A stretch of 64,000 nucleotides of DNA from Zygnema cylindricum (GCA_037447655.1 JBBHKE010000216.1:208428-272427); one strand, 5' to 3'. Shown: positions 48,191-60,120, counted from the stretch's first letter. Translations and numbers: made by a program. The notes: generated from the letters alone by a model not told the origin.

Positions 48191-48475
48191 CCAGAGCTAC
48201 GCGACAACGTTCTGAAGGACAAAGTCTTTAGGACCGTACAGTTTATAGGTCTAGTGGTGCAAAAACTGAAACGCCACGACGACTTTACGAGCTCCCTACC
48301 CACGCCATATGCGTGTTATTAGCATGGATATGGAGCGCGTGGGAAGCTTGTTAAGCCATAAAAAATGTGTCGTTTCGCTTGCTGTACAGTTCAGTAATGT
48401 ACCATTCGACCTGAAACTGTACGGTCCTGAAATATTTTTAGAATTGTTCTTATGTTCGTCGTCGCGTAGCTCGTT
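48191..48475. repeat. Foldback palindrome of about 285 bp
   Basis: The outer arms share GAGCTACGCGAC and AGGACCGTACAGTTT with their complements; inner arms share GAAACG and CCCACGC. The whole segment can fold with a small loop near 48310. No target duplication was found, so the ends are approximate. Confidence 0.7.
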
Positions 48476-48544
48476 TTAGAACAAACGGACCGGTAACTTT
48501 TTTGCTGTCAACTTAACGTTAAGCGTTTGCCCAATAAGTTGCAG

Positions 48545-48740
48545 TACACCGTGAATCGTTATTAGCCTTATGTACGCTATATCGGCACCCCAAAAATTTG
48601 ACATTGATACCCGAAATACAGTGAATGAATCTAATTTATCTTTGACGTTAAATACGATTCTTGTAAATTAGAGTCAATGGTATGACCGTACTGTATTCAT
48701 GAATAGTGTGGTGTACGGAAGTAGTTTGTTTGAACAAAAG
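48545..48740. mobile_element. TA-target MITE, short form, copy g, right end unclear
   Basis: The left end CACCGTGAATCGTTATTAGC follows TA and the next bases match the short copy in the hAT element. Downstream words (ATAGTGTGGTGTACGG near 48703) come from the long form. No clean right end is seen, so it is truncated or recombined. Confidence 0.6.
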
Positions 48741-49547
48741 TGTATTTCATTACCGAGATCCGTACCGTATTGGTGTTAACTTATGTCGGTCGCATACAGA
48801 GCTGCGCTTTCAAAAATAGTGGAGTCGAGTTTGCAAAATAAGCGTTCGCATATATTCCGTCGTTCGTTTTTGTGTTTGACAATGTGAACGGATAACATGT
48901 CCACATGCTAAAAACTGACCATGTTACGCAAGCGTATTGTTGCATACTTACACATGTTGATAGTCGCGGAAAGTTATACGTTGCAGTTTTAACACTTTTT
49001 CAGATATTGCGAAATTAATAGAGTATATATTTACAGTATTACCGGGTCAAAGGGAAACACAACGGTAATTCCAGATCTTTAAACGAAAGAGACGCGTATT
49101 AGAGTTAAGTTTTACCCTAAAATGGGTTATGTATCATAAAACGATAACAAATCAGTGTCATATTGTGTAAATATTAGAGAAAAGTTACAAAATTTAGAAT
49201 TAAAAAAATGCGACGCCTTGAAAACGAGAATTGATAACAAACCAACGGCAAATGCGAACAAAACACAAAAAATAGATTTTGTGTTCTGACTAATCCCATC
49301 CGCATCCTCATCTCCTGGTGTGTGATTTTTGAACCTCGCATAGCCATTTTCACACGACGTCGCCATTTTTAGGGCAAGATACGGATCGTCGCCCCGCCGC
49401 CTCGCTTAGTATTGCGACATCTAATTCTCCATACCTATTTTTAGGGTTTACAGTGGTATTAGGGTAGACAATAATACGGCAAAACAACAACGAACTGGGC
49501 GCCATTATCGTGCTATATTTTTTGGGTTTATTAAGAAACCATGGGTA
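48741..49547. other. Gene-free stretch
   Basis: AT-rich, with no repeat end or protein-like frame recognised. Small frames near 49127-49574 match nothing known to me. Confidence 0.45.
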
Positions 49548-50235
49548 AGTGTGCAACTCACCATGTTTTTTCATCTTTCTCTCTCCCTCTACCTTCTTAT
49601 TCTTCCTTCTTTATTCTCTCTCCCTCTTTATTCCTTTACCTCTCTCTTTTTGCTTTGTCCATCTCCCACATTATTTCGCATTCCCTTTCCTTACTTTTCT
49701 CTCTCATTCTCTTTTTCCCTCTCTCTCTCACTCATTGTGTCCAATACCTTTTCTTTACTCTTCTCTCTCATTCTCTTCTTCCCATTCTCTCTCGCACACT
49801 CATTCTGTTTCACATCCTTTCCATACTCATCTTTCTAACTCTCTTTAGCTCCATCTTACTCTTTGTTTCGTTCTGTGTCCCTCTCTGTTTGTCTCTCAAT
49901 ACCTAGCTGATCATTTTCCCTACTCCCCTCCCAAGTAGTTGCTCATCGTTCCACATTTGTTTCCCTCTCATCATTGCTCTACATCGTGTTATCTCACTCT
50001 TTCAACCTATCAATTATCATTTCCCCCCAGTTCTATATCTCACGCCCTCCCTGTATTTGTGTCATTCCCTCTTATATATTTTATCTCCCCTCCCGCCCCT
50101 CTGCCTTCCTTTTTTCCCTAGTCATTAACCATCCAGCCTCACTCTCTCGCTATGTCTCCATCTGTTTTATCGCTATCTCTGAATATGTCTCCTCTGTCTC
50201 TCTCTATCCCTCATTTTTCTCGATAAATTTGTCGA
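49548..50235. repeat. Pyrimidine-rich (CT/TTC) low-complexity tract, about 690 bp
   Basis: The plus strand is almost entirely C and T, in TCTCTCCC-like words. Long open frames in all plus frames with Ser/Leu/Phe-rich translations are a consequence of this. Intramolecular triplex formation is possible in principle. Confidence 0.9.
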
Positions 50236-50289
50236 GCCCATATACCCGCTACTAATCCGTTATCTTTCTCTCTCAATTGTATTAAAAAG

Positions 50290-50769
50290 TGTAATAGGGG
50301 ACAAAGTAAACCACAACACACCCCAATGCACAGCGGATTGACTCCAAGGATCTCCTCGTAGCAACAACAACAGTACACAACTTACACGGATAAAGGTTGA
50401 GCTTTAATATTCGGAAGAAGATTACAAGTTGAAAGCTCGCCGTAAAGGTCTACTCAAAAGAATCTCCTGTTGACTAGGTTTACGGAACTATTTAAACTAA
50501 TTAGCTGCTAGTCAACTAGGTACTATCCTTATGTACACGTGGACCTTCTCCGTCAACCACGATCTATCCAACTATCTTATAGAACAATGTAGTCAAATCT
50601 ACATTCTACGGTGTTGCTATATTGCTACGCTGCGTTGCTATGTTACAATACTAAGTTGGTAGGTTGCTATGCTGCGCTACTTTGGTGTCGCAGTTGCGCA
50701 GCTCTGGAACCGCAACTATAGCAGCCCTATCCCTAACAATACTTTACAATTATCTGAAACCCTGTTACA
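50290..50769 (-). repeat. LTR of a Ty3/Gypsy element (3' LTR, minus orientation)
   Basis: On the minus strand it runs TGTAACAGGG to CCTATTACA, with short inverted ends TGTAA and TTACA, and is 480 bp. Immediately before it on the minus strand is AGTGGGAGGC, a polypurine tract, so the element body lies at higher coordinates. It is most simply the 3' LTR of the Gypsy element at 54406-58137, separated from it by the gag-only element. Confidence 0.75.
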
Positions 50770-50911
50770 GTGCCTCCCACTAAGGATTCACCGCCCCGCT
50801 GAACCTCACTTACTCAAGAAAACTGAAGTTGCTGGAGTATCGCGTGTGTCTCCTCACGGTACTTCTCGAATTCCTGCCGTAAAGTGTCCAATTGACTTTA
50901 GAGCTGCTCAC

Positions 50912-52083
50912 TGTTGAAATTTAGTATTTTCTAGGTCTGTGTTAGGATAGAAAATCGCAGAGGCAGTTTGTCTCTAACTCCTTTCTCCAAGCCCTCACAC
51001 TTGTTGTAGTCACTAAAGGCTGGATAGGGAGGAAGAGCCATTGCTGCCTAAGATTTCTAGAGAGACATGAGTAATGTCTTGTATATTTACCAAAATGGGA
51101 TTGACGGACCCAGGAATTGATCTTGGTACCTACCGTCTGCCAGACTAGCCGTTAGCCGGCAGCGTTAGCGTATAGCCTGAGAAGTGTGATATGATACATG
51201 GGGTTTGATAAATATTTAAATGTTTACACGTAGACTAATTCGTTTAACTAGAAATAGTACGTCGTGCATAGATACAGTTTTATATAGTACGGAGTACGGT
51301 ACGATGACAAAATAAATACCGCGCATTTGTTTTGATAACGAAACAAATATCGCGCATCTAATTTCAAGGTCTACAATTAAATGCCAGTTTGGATCAAACG
51401 GCCGCGATAGATGCCGAGATCGCGGTATTGGTTTCTGGCAGTTTGCGGTAAACGTCGATAAACACATGGCACAACCACATTTGCTTACGACATCACCGAG
51501 GATTATAGGAACGAATCCGGATATGCCATGTATCGACTTTTTGGCCATGTCGTACGATGGCCGTAGAAAAGGTACACCGACACTTGTACCTTTATGTACT
51601 ATACAATGTTGCGATTGGACCGGACCTCCGTACTAGAGGGTTTAGAGAGGGGTTTTAGGACTTAGAACAATTTTGTAGGTAGCCACCTCTCTCTCAAAGA
51701 GCATCTGTATAAATTTGCAAACTTTGCCATTTACTAAAAACTCACACAGTGGACCATTTTCAATGATTTTTTTTGTTGCGGACTCAAGGGAGTCCGTGCT
51801 ACACAAGGGTGAAGTCGTTCAGAGTTTTTTGCCTGCAAGGGTGGCTGCATTTCTAAGTGAAAGTCAAAGTGGGTGAATGTGTCCAAAACTCATATTATAA
51901 CTTTGCATTCTGTGGTGGACTTGAGGACACATAAAGTTTTATTTCACATGGGTGAAGTTGTAATGGGGTTTGATTGTCAAGGGGTCAATCATTTGGGTTT
52001 GTATCAACTTGGAGTCAGCACTAACAAGATAAGCTTCTTGACAGCTGCCTACTCTGACGACCAATGGAGGTCTCAGAGTTTCA
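50912..52083 (+). repeat. 5' LTR of TR-GAG1
   Basis: The first about 440 bp match 53968-54405 closely. The 3' border is set by the solo LTR at 60965-61988, whose end GGTCTCAGAGTTTCA occurs here just before the primer site. Length 1172 bp. Confidence 0.85.
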
Positions 52084-53150
52084 GGTTATGGGCCCACCAT
52101 CTAGGGTGCCTATGTTTGATGGAATAGACTTATCCTATTGGGAGTTTATGATGGAGGGATTGCTTTTCGAAAAGTACTTATTGGGAATTGTTTCGGGACA
52201 AGTGAGGTGTCCGCCACCAGGCTTTGGTGGAGCTCACTACGGAGACTCATCTGGGGCTTCCCTGAAAACCAACTAGATTTCAGATGCAATGGAAGGTGAA
52301 GGGAAAATCATTGCCATAGAAGGGAGAGAAGGGGAGAAAGGATAAGGAACACCTATGATGAGGGGAGCTAGGCTCTCGGCTACGGTCCCACTTGTAGGGG
52401 TTATAACTAAAACTGAAGACACTGACAGTAGAATTTGGGAGTATAAGAACACTATAGCAAAACATCTCATACTTAGAAATGTGTCTAAGTTTATAGCTAT
52501 CACTCTTTTAAATCTAACGAAGTCTTCAGAAATCTGGGAAACACTAAGACAGATTTATAAGAGTGAGACTATACAGAGGCAGCAGTTAGTAAAATATGAA
52601 ATAGGGGCCTATGTTTATAAAGGCGGTAGCATGATAGAGTTTTGCAATGATATTGCTGCGTTATATGTTGAGCTTGCTAGTGCGGGACATGTAGAATCTG
52701 AGGAGAGAAAGATTAACACACTAATGATGAAACTCCCAAAAGAGTACGAAAACATTATTAACCGTATGCACAAAATGGATGGCTCCTCATGGACTTCGAG
52801 CATTACCATCGGGATAATTCTTGTGAGGGAAAGCACTTTGGAGCTTCGTAGGGGAAGTAACAGGGTGAATTCACTAACAACTGGTGGTGACTGGCGGAAG
52901 CGTGATGAGAGGAACGATGGTGACAAGCGGAAGCGTGATGAGAGGAAGAAAGACAAAGGTAAACCTTATCAAATTTTGGTGGAAAGAGAGGGAGAGGAAA
53001 AGAAAGGGGAGCTTTGAAAAAGGGGTTTGCTTCTTTTGTAGGGAGCCGGGTCACTATATGGAGGAGTGTCCTAGTTTGGAAGAAATTAGAAGTTGGAATG
53101 TTGATGAGGAGGAACAAGGGAAGAGGAGAATGAGGATGAAGATTTTTTAA
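52064..53150 (+). pseudogene. Gag polyprotein of TR-GAG1 (UBN2-type gag plus zinc knuckle), broken
   Basis: The frame starts inside the LTR end and crosses the primer site (GPPSRVPMFDG). The UBN2-type core includes IWETLRQIYKSETIQRQQLV and LYVELASAG. A knuckle CFFCREPGHYMEEC (CX2CX4HX4C) lies at about 53031-53072, in a different frame. Breaks: TAG at 52274 (the sister copy at 60121 has tryptophan TGG there), a TAA about 70 bases later, and a frameshift near 53000 before the knuckle. Confidence 0.85.
52084..52099 (+). promoter_or_regulatory. Primer binding site matching the initiator tRNA-Met anticodon arm
   Basis: GGTTATGGGCCCACCA starts right after the LTR-terminal CA. It is the reverse complement of the anticodon stem-loop of plant initiator tRNA-Met (GGUGGGCCCAUAACC region, from memory of that tRNA). 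Drosophila copia and yeast Ty5 prime from the same internal position using a half-tRNA. Confidence 0.75.
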
Positions 53151-53457
53151 AGCTTCTCCGCATCGGTAATATGGGGAAGAAAGAAAAGCACACAAAAATT
53201 CCACGAAAGCAACAGTGTGCTTTTAGTGGTATAAGGGAATTAAAGAGAGAGGAGAAACTTGAGGGAGTTCAAAATATTGAGGATAGTGTCATAGAAATTT
53301 TGAAAACAAAAAACTGGTCGGAAAGGGGAACTTCGACGGATTGCAAGGATAGGGGAGAAGAAGAATATTTGATTAAAGGTTTAGGGGAGGAGAAATATAT
53401 TTTGGAAATAAAAATAGAAAGTGATAGTGGAAAGATTCAAGAAATGGGGTAATTATC

Positions 53458-53790
53458 ATGGATAAAAATATGAGTTCGAAAGATGTAGAAGTTATGAAAA
53501 CTATAATAGGGACTAGTGGTTTTTGGGAAAATTTGGGAGAGGATGGATTTGACATCACTCATGGAAGTGATGCCATTTATGAATGTGTGCCTGTAAAAGG
53601 GTTAGCATCTGGGTATGCATCTGGGTATGTGCTGCAGGCTAGGGATGGGGCTGGCTATTGGAACTGCAAGTTGGAATCTTGTTTTTGCTCGGATGATAAA
53701 CGGATGATGTGGATAAAATCCTTGCTCCAAGAGCCCGGATTTATGAAAAATGGCATGCAAAATAAAATGTGTGATGCAATTAATATTTCG
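53458..53790 (+). pseudogene. Conserved unknown reading frame after gag in TR-GAG elements
   Basis: A frame with GFDITHGSDAIYE, LASGYVLQ and LLQEPGFMKNGMQNKM is repeated in the second element at 62815-63060 with GFDITNGSDAIYE and LLQKPGFMKNGMRNKM. I do not recognise it. It could be a remnant of a longer polyprotein or a carried sequence. Confidence 0.5.
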
Positions 53791-53967
53791 GTTCATCTAG
53801 TACACTGTTTCAAATACCAATGTATTTTCTTAAAATTTTATGAAAAGAAAAGGAAAAAGAAAAAAAAGAAAAAGAAAAAAAGGGGGGGGGGGGGTGTTTT
53901 TGCTTGTTCTGTTTTTGTGTATTTAATTGTAAGTTGAAAGAAGAAGTAGACTAGAAAATAAGGGGAG

Positions 53968-54405
53968 TGTTGAAATTTAGTATTTTCTAGGTCTGTGTTA
54001 GGATAGAAAATCGCAGAGGCAGTCTGTCTCTAACTCCTTTCTCCAAGCCCTCACACTTGTTGTAGTCACTAAAGGCTGGATAGGGAGGAAGAGCCATTGC
54101 TGCCTAAGATTTCTAGAGAGACATGAGTAATGTCTTGTATATTTACCAAAATGGGATTGACGGACCCAGGAATTGATCTTGGTACCTAGCGTGTGCCAGA
54201 CTAGCCCTTAGCCGGCAGCGTTAGCGTATAGCCTGAGAAGTGTGATATGATACATGGGGTTTGATAAATATTTAAATGTTTACACGTAGACTAATTTGTT
54301 TAACTACAAATAGTACGTCGTGCATAGATACAGTTTTATATAGTACGGAGTACGGTACGATGACAAAATAAATACCGCACATTTGTTTTGATAACGAAAC
54401 AAATA
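53968..54405 (+). repeat. Truncated 3' LTR of TR-GAG1
   Basis: Nearly identical to the first 438 bp of the 5' LTR, then stops abruptly at the Gypsy integrase sequence. Confidence 0.92.
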
Positions 54406-57400
54406 CCTTCGCGGCCTTTTCCAGATTCTCTTGCACCGTTTTTGCTAAGTCCTGAGCTGTGGGTGTAGGGCAATCCGTGACCATTAAATTTTGGGGAAGG
54501 ATGGCTTGTCGCCCATTGAGGGAAAACGGCGTAGTGTAAGTGGACGAGTGCACCTCAGTGTTATACGCCACTTCAATCGCCGTCAAATGGTTCACCCAAT
54601 CCGTTTGGTGCACGGATACATAAGCCCGTAAAGCCTCCTCCAAAGTCCTGTTTACCCTTTCGGTCTGACCATCGGTCTGAGGGTGATAAGCCGTAGACAT
54701 GGCCAACAACGTTCCAAACAACTCGAACCGACTTCTGGAGAAGTGGCTAACAAACTTTTTATCACAGTCGCTGACGATCCTATTTGGAAGACCGTGATGG
54801 TGGAATATCTCCTAAAAAAATAAGTTCGCCACATCTGGAGCTGTAGCAGTTGTTCTCATAGGTAGGAAATGGGCCATTTTCGTCAGATAATCTACGACGA
54901 CAAAGATGGAGTCATAGCCTTCCCCAGGTAATGGAAGAGCAACGATGAAATCCATCGAAGTCGCTTCCCTAGGAACAGATGGTATCGGCAGAGGTTGCAA
55001 CAGACCTTGATGACCCTGATTCCGATTTATTTCTGTTACAAGTGTCGCATGTCTTAACATATTCTGCGATGTCTCGAGTCATGTTCGACGAATAATACGC
55101 CTCAGCAACGCGTGCGATTGTTGTATCCTGCGAAAATGTCCACTGAGCGGCTCGTCATGACTTAATTTTAAGATCGTATGACGTAACTCTTGGTTTGTTG
55201 GGACATATAGTCTCGTTGTCTTACTCGGTTTGTACCACCACATACTGTTGGCGGTTCTAACCAATGCCTTCCGTTTTTCATAGTTCTTTGATAGCATCGT
55301 CTTCGTTGTATGCGGCCTTGATCCTATGTAGCCACTGATCATCCAATTGCACCGTATTTGTCACTGCGCTGATTTTCGGATCCTGCGTTTTGGCCGACGC
55401 TGCGGTGTCCTTGCTCACGGAACTTTGGCTTTGATCTTGCGATGATTGCCAACTTTGCTCCGTTATTGGCACAACTACTGCTGGTCTTCTGGACAGCGCA
55501 TCTGCTGGGTTTTTCTTGCCCGGTTTATACTCAATAGTTAACCCTGGTATGAAGGTCTGAAGAAACGTCATCCATCGCACCTGTTTCTTTGACAACTTTG
55601 GCTGTGTCTAAAGATATTGTAAGGCATGGTGATCGGTGATGATGATGATCCGCTTCCCTTGAACGTAGCATTTCCAAAATTCCAACGCGTTAATAATTGC
55701 TATTGTCTCCTTTTCATGCGTGGCCCAATTAAGTTCCCCTGCCTTTAGTTTCCGACTGTCGCAGGCAATGGGTTGAAAGCCCTTGCCCTTATCTTACATA
55801 AGGATCGCTCCAATAGCCGTATCGCTGGCGTCGGTAGTTATCGTCCAAGGTAACTTCGGGTTGGGAACAGCTAACACAGGGGTGGTAACGAACCGCTCCT
55901 TTAGAGTGTCAAAGGCTGCCCCTTGCGTCGTTTTCCACTCATAGGGCACGTCATTCTTAAATAAGTCTGTGAGTGGTGCAACAATTTTTGCGAAACCTTC
56001 TACAAAACGACGATAGTAGGAGCATAATCCAAGAAATCTCCGTAGCTCCGTAACTTTAGTCGGCTTCGGCCACTCCTATACTGCCCTAGTTTTGTTTGGA
56101 TCCAATGCGATCCCATCCCGGCTCACCACATGACCAAAAAACTCAATTTTCTCCTTCAAGAAGTCACATTTACTCCTCTTCGCGTACAACTTGTTCTCCC
56201 AAAGGACTTGTAAGACCGTTCGCAGGTGCTCCACATGATCCTCCAACGTCTTGCTATACACCAAGATGTAGTCCAAGAAGACAATTACGAAGGCGTCCAA
56301 ATATTGCCAAAAGATTGAGTTCATCAAGTGCATAAAGGTTGCCGGCGCGTTGGTCAACCCAAATGGCATAACCAAAAATTGGAAATGACCGTACCGAATC
56401 CGGAATGTGGTCTTTGCCACATCTTCTTTGACAATTGTGAATTGGTGATAACCACTTCGTAAGTCGATCTTCGAAAAATATTTGGCACCTCTTAACCTAT
56501 CTAACAATTCATCTTTCCTTGGTAGAGGGTACGCATTTTTCACCATCAACTTATTTAACGCTCGGTAATCTACACACATACGAAAACCTCCATCTTACTT
56601 ATTCACGAAGAGGACGGGGGCTCCATACGGTGACTTGCTCAGTTCGATTGCTCCGGCTTTGACCAACTCCGCAAATTGCTTTTTGAGTTCATCTAATTTG
56701 GTGTAGCTCATCTTGTACATCCGATTTGTCGAGGGTACCGCTCCGGGAACAAGCTCTAACCTGTGGTCTACTTCGCACTTCGGAGGTAAACCTTCCGGGA
56801 GCTTCGGGGGAAAGACATCAACATTCTCCTCGAGAAGTTTTGTCACGACTTCCGGGGCCTCTACAGAAGACTTTCCGGTGTCATCACCTCCTTTTGAGTG
56901 GAAGTCAGGATCTTTATTACTCCATTCATCTCGAATCCCCTGCTTCGTCTCCCCCATAGGTTTGACGACCGCCATACCAACTGTTTCTCCTTTCTTGAGT
57001 GCCCTCTTAAGCTGTAAGGCCGAAAGCAGGCGTCCCTCTTCTGATCCCTTACCAGCCGCTCCCACCTTTACCTCAAAACTCTTTTTCACCTTTCTTAACT
57101 CTCATGTTACCACTTCTCCAATCGATCGTCGGGTTCCACTTTTGCAGCCACAGTTTCCCCAAGATTACTTCATGGTCTCCGAGCGGTAATACTTGAAGGG
57201 TGTCAAACCAGTGAAACTTCCAAATTCTGACACGTAACCTTGGAGTGCGATGAGTAATAAATAGGGTACTTCCATCGGCCAATTGTACCGTCTGATGATC
57301 CCACAGAACCACGAGAGGAAGTTTCAACTTTTTCACCGTCATCTCGTTGATGAAGTTCCCCAACGCGCCAGAGTCCACCTTGAAGCTAGTTGCGCTCACT

Positions 57401-58137
57401 CCGATCCGCCCTTGAAATATTAAAGGATTTTCCTTTTCACCAGCTAACCTCATGACGTTAAGCTTGCCCTTCTTAGGACCTTTCTTTTTTGGGCATTCTC
57501 GGGCCATATGATTCGGGGAACCGCACTGGAAACATAAGCCGTTTTGCCTCCTCTGTTGGAGCTCCTCTGGGGACAAGTCATTAGTCTTGGCCTTGGTAGT
57601 TTTCTTCTTCTTTTGAAGCACGTTTACCACCTCCTTATCCTCATTAATCGCTACGAGCTCCATGGGGGTTGGACCATCATCACGTTGACTTCCCCCGCCG
57701 CTACTCGACCCAAAGTGATAAGATCTACGGAAGGTGAAGTCCACCAAATCGGCCGTTCTAAAACTATGATCACGGAGACATTTCGAAGGAGCCATTGTCC
57801 ACATCCTTTTCTCAGCTTTTGGCCTTTCCATAATGATCCATTACGTCTTAGTCATTGTGGATTAACCAGATTCCAAAATGTCGCTGCGGCCCCCAAAGAG
57901 CGTTGCTTCAAAATTGCGATTTTATCCCTTGCAGCCTTAATCGTATTAACGAGTTGCCAAAAGTCAAGGAGGAGCTGAATGAAAAGGGTCCAATCAGCTG
58001 ATATCTCCTCGTTTTTGACCATCGTCCTCCACTATGCTCCTGCTGCACCTTTAAGAAGACCACCGGCGTAGTGAATCTTCTCACGGTCCGACAAGCTTGG
58101 AAAATTGGGTCCACTTCATAAGTAATCGCCTGGTTGG
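54406..58137 (-). pseudogene. Ty3/Gypsy gag-pol remnant (gag, knuckle, protease, RT, RNase H, integrase)
   Basis: Domains in order on the minus strand. Partial gag: 58137-57830, with DREKIHYAGGLLKG. Zinc knuckle CFQCGSPNHMAREC: near 57535-57490. Aspartic protease with VDSGALGNFI: near 57385. Reverse transcriptase: 56640-56076, with [22 protein letters not shown] and [10 protein letters not shown] (the usual YxDD motif reads LDYI). RNase H: near 55850-55600, with TTDASDTAIGAIL. Integrase: zinc region with HDEPLSGHF near 55160, and core near 55060-54500 with MDFIVALP and YHPQTDGQTERVNRTLEEA. Breaks include a frameshift near 57080 and stops near 56592 and in the RNase H region. Gag start and integrase C-terminus are missing at the junctions with the gag-only elements. 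Confidence 0.92.
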
Positions 58138-58330
58138 ATATTTTCAGTGATTCTTGTTTCTGTGGACTCAGGGGAGTCCAAACTGCATAGCGCTGTAGTC
58201 ATATTGTCTATTTGCCTGCTAGGGTAGCAACAGTTCTAGTTGAAAGTGGGTTAGTCATAAGCTATCTAGAGGCTTCTTGAATTTTGCAGTCCAATGGGGG
58301 ATACAGAATTGCAGATAATGCATAGGTGAT
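58138..58330 (+). repeat. Fragment of a TR-GAG-type LTR
   Basis: TTCAGTGATTCTTGTTTCTG and the following GGACTCAGGGGAGTCC align with the U5 side of the LTRs at 51760 and 59815. It replaces the N-terminal part of the Gypsy gag. A short poly-C run follows at 58365-58375. Confidence 0.65.
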
Positions 58331-58591
58331 GATGAGGAATTGAGTGAAAAAAAAAGTATTTTGTACCCCCCCCCAGCTTCCTCCCCCTCCTAGTCCTGCT
58401 TGAAAAAGAGGATAAGATAAATTAGCCGCCAAATTCGCAGTCCCCACAAAACCACGGATTTACGGGTTGAGAGCGGGGCTCCTAATTCAGCGGTAGGCAG
58501 CAGTCATGCCACCTTTGGTGACAGTGTTCACCCACCAACAGGAGGTCGGGTACAAAGGACACATCGCAGGTAGAGGAACAGGAGGGCGGGT

Positions 58592-59084
58592 CTACAAAGT
58601 AAGTGAGGTGGAAAGTGGGTTCGTCCTCAAGCCCTCGCAGATGGCAAGGGGCCACATTGATATGATTTTCTTTAATTTGCGGCCATCTTTCCCTTCCAAG
58701 GTAAGAAGCCCTTTGTTAGAGACCTCCACTACTTTCAGAATCACGCGTCTAGCCGAGATGTCCAAAGTATCTTTATTCTGTTGCATACGATACACAAAAT
58801 CCCCGGGCACGAATCGTCGTTGCCGAGGGACATAATTGCCGCTTCGGCGATGGGAATACCAAAGCTGATCCCTGTGTTGAGCAGCCTGTAAATTTCCCAT
58901 AACCAAAGGTATTTCCCGGTGAAATACCTTGGCTTTGTTGGCAATCAATTTCTCTACAGTCTGTCGGTTGTCCATCTCCGGAAGCACAACCGCCCGAGCC
59001 GATGCTGCTCTAGGTAGGATGGGATGTCGGCCGAAGATAATGTAGTAGGGGCTATAGGAGTGAAGGTTTGCCTACCTACTGAAC
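58592..59084 (-). pseudogene. Integrase C-terminal scrap of a second Ty3/Gypsy element
   Basis: Minus-strand frames give FGRHPIL near the high end, then VPGDFVYRMQQNKDTLDISA and VEVSNKGLLTLEGKDGR, the tail of integrase in a Gypsy lineage different from the element at 54406-58137. It is cut at 59084 by the start of TR-GAG2. Confidence 0.75.
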
Positions 59085-60120
59085 TGTTAAAATGTGTGTA
59101 TTTTCTATGTCTGTATTTGTCTATGTTGAAAATAAGTAATGAATATTCACTTCTTAAATTAGACTCTAGAGTGAAGAGAGAGAGAGAGAGAGAGTCACCA
59201 TGGCTCCCGCCATATAAAAGAAACAGATAGTTAGAATGATAGATTACGAAAAGTTGCCCTAAACAGGATTTGAACTTAGGTCTAAGGAGTCTTTTATAGA
59301 CGTACGCCTTAACCATTAATGTTATAATGAACGATACACGTTTGTGGTTCGACGATTAATTAAAGTGTCACGCAAACGTCACTTTCAAACATACCAAAAT
59401 TGACGAAACCGCATCCTAGTCAAACGGCGCTCGCGAACGCGAATCTAACCGTGTAAAATACATGATCAGATGGACGACGTCGCCTCCACCAAACCCGAAT
59501 GAATCTTTGGCGGCTTTTGGTGATAGCGGCGGTGTGCCACGTGGCGCCACATCATTGGACGCCGGAAAGGATGGGAGGAGGAACGATGGCTCCCATATTG
59601 ACAAGTGTAAACCAGAAGGCCATGTTGTACAATGGCCGTACAAGAAGTACAATCGGCCACTGTACCTTCTTCTACTACACACTCTTTTGATTGGCCGAAG
59701 GTAGAGTAGTAGGTAGTTGTGAGTAGGAGTTAAGGGACTTAGCGTGTTTGAGGCGCCTCTCTCCAGGTGACCGGCCATCTTTGGCCAACCATAACTAACT
59801 GCTCAGGGGAGCAAATTCAGTGATTCTTTTTGCAGTAGACTCAAAAGAGTTGAAGCTACACAACGATGTAGTTGGTCAGAGTTTTTGCTTTCGAGGGTGG
59901 CGGCATTTCTAAGGGAAAGTCAAAGTGGGGAATATTGTCCATAACACATGTTCGAGCTTTGCATTCTGTGGTGAAACTGAGCACACAGAAAGTCTTCTTT
60001 CACAAGGGGGAACCTGTATACGAGTTCTAACTGTCAAGGTGTTAGTCATTTGGGTTTGTATAAACTTGGAGTCGGCACTATCTAGATAAGCTTCTTTAGG
60101 TTTGCGATTTCTGTGGGGAA

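Larger units (their letters stand above)
50912..54405 (+). mobile_element. Copia-type gag-only LTR retrotransposon (TR-GAG1), 3' LTR truncated
   Basis: The 5' LTR is 50912-52083 (TGTTGAAATTT to GAGTTTCA), followed by a primer site, a gag-like region and a polypurine tract at 53955-53967 (AAATAAGGGGAG); the 3' LTR starts at 53968 and is cut off near 54405. No protease, integrase or reverse transcriptase is present in the 1.9-kb internal region. Related gag-only plant elements are known as TR-GAG; they depend on proteins from other elements. Confidence 0.88.

Noticed and set aside
49541-50255. Several long Ser/Leu/Phe-rich open frames in three plus frames
   Set aside because: A pyrimidine-only strand lacks stop codons; the frames are a composition artefact.
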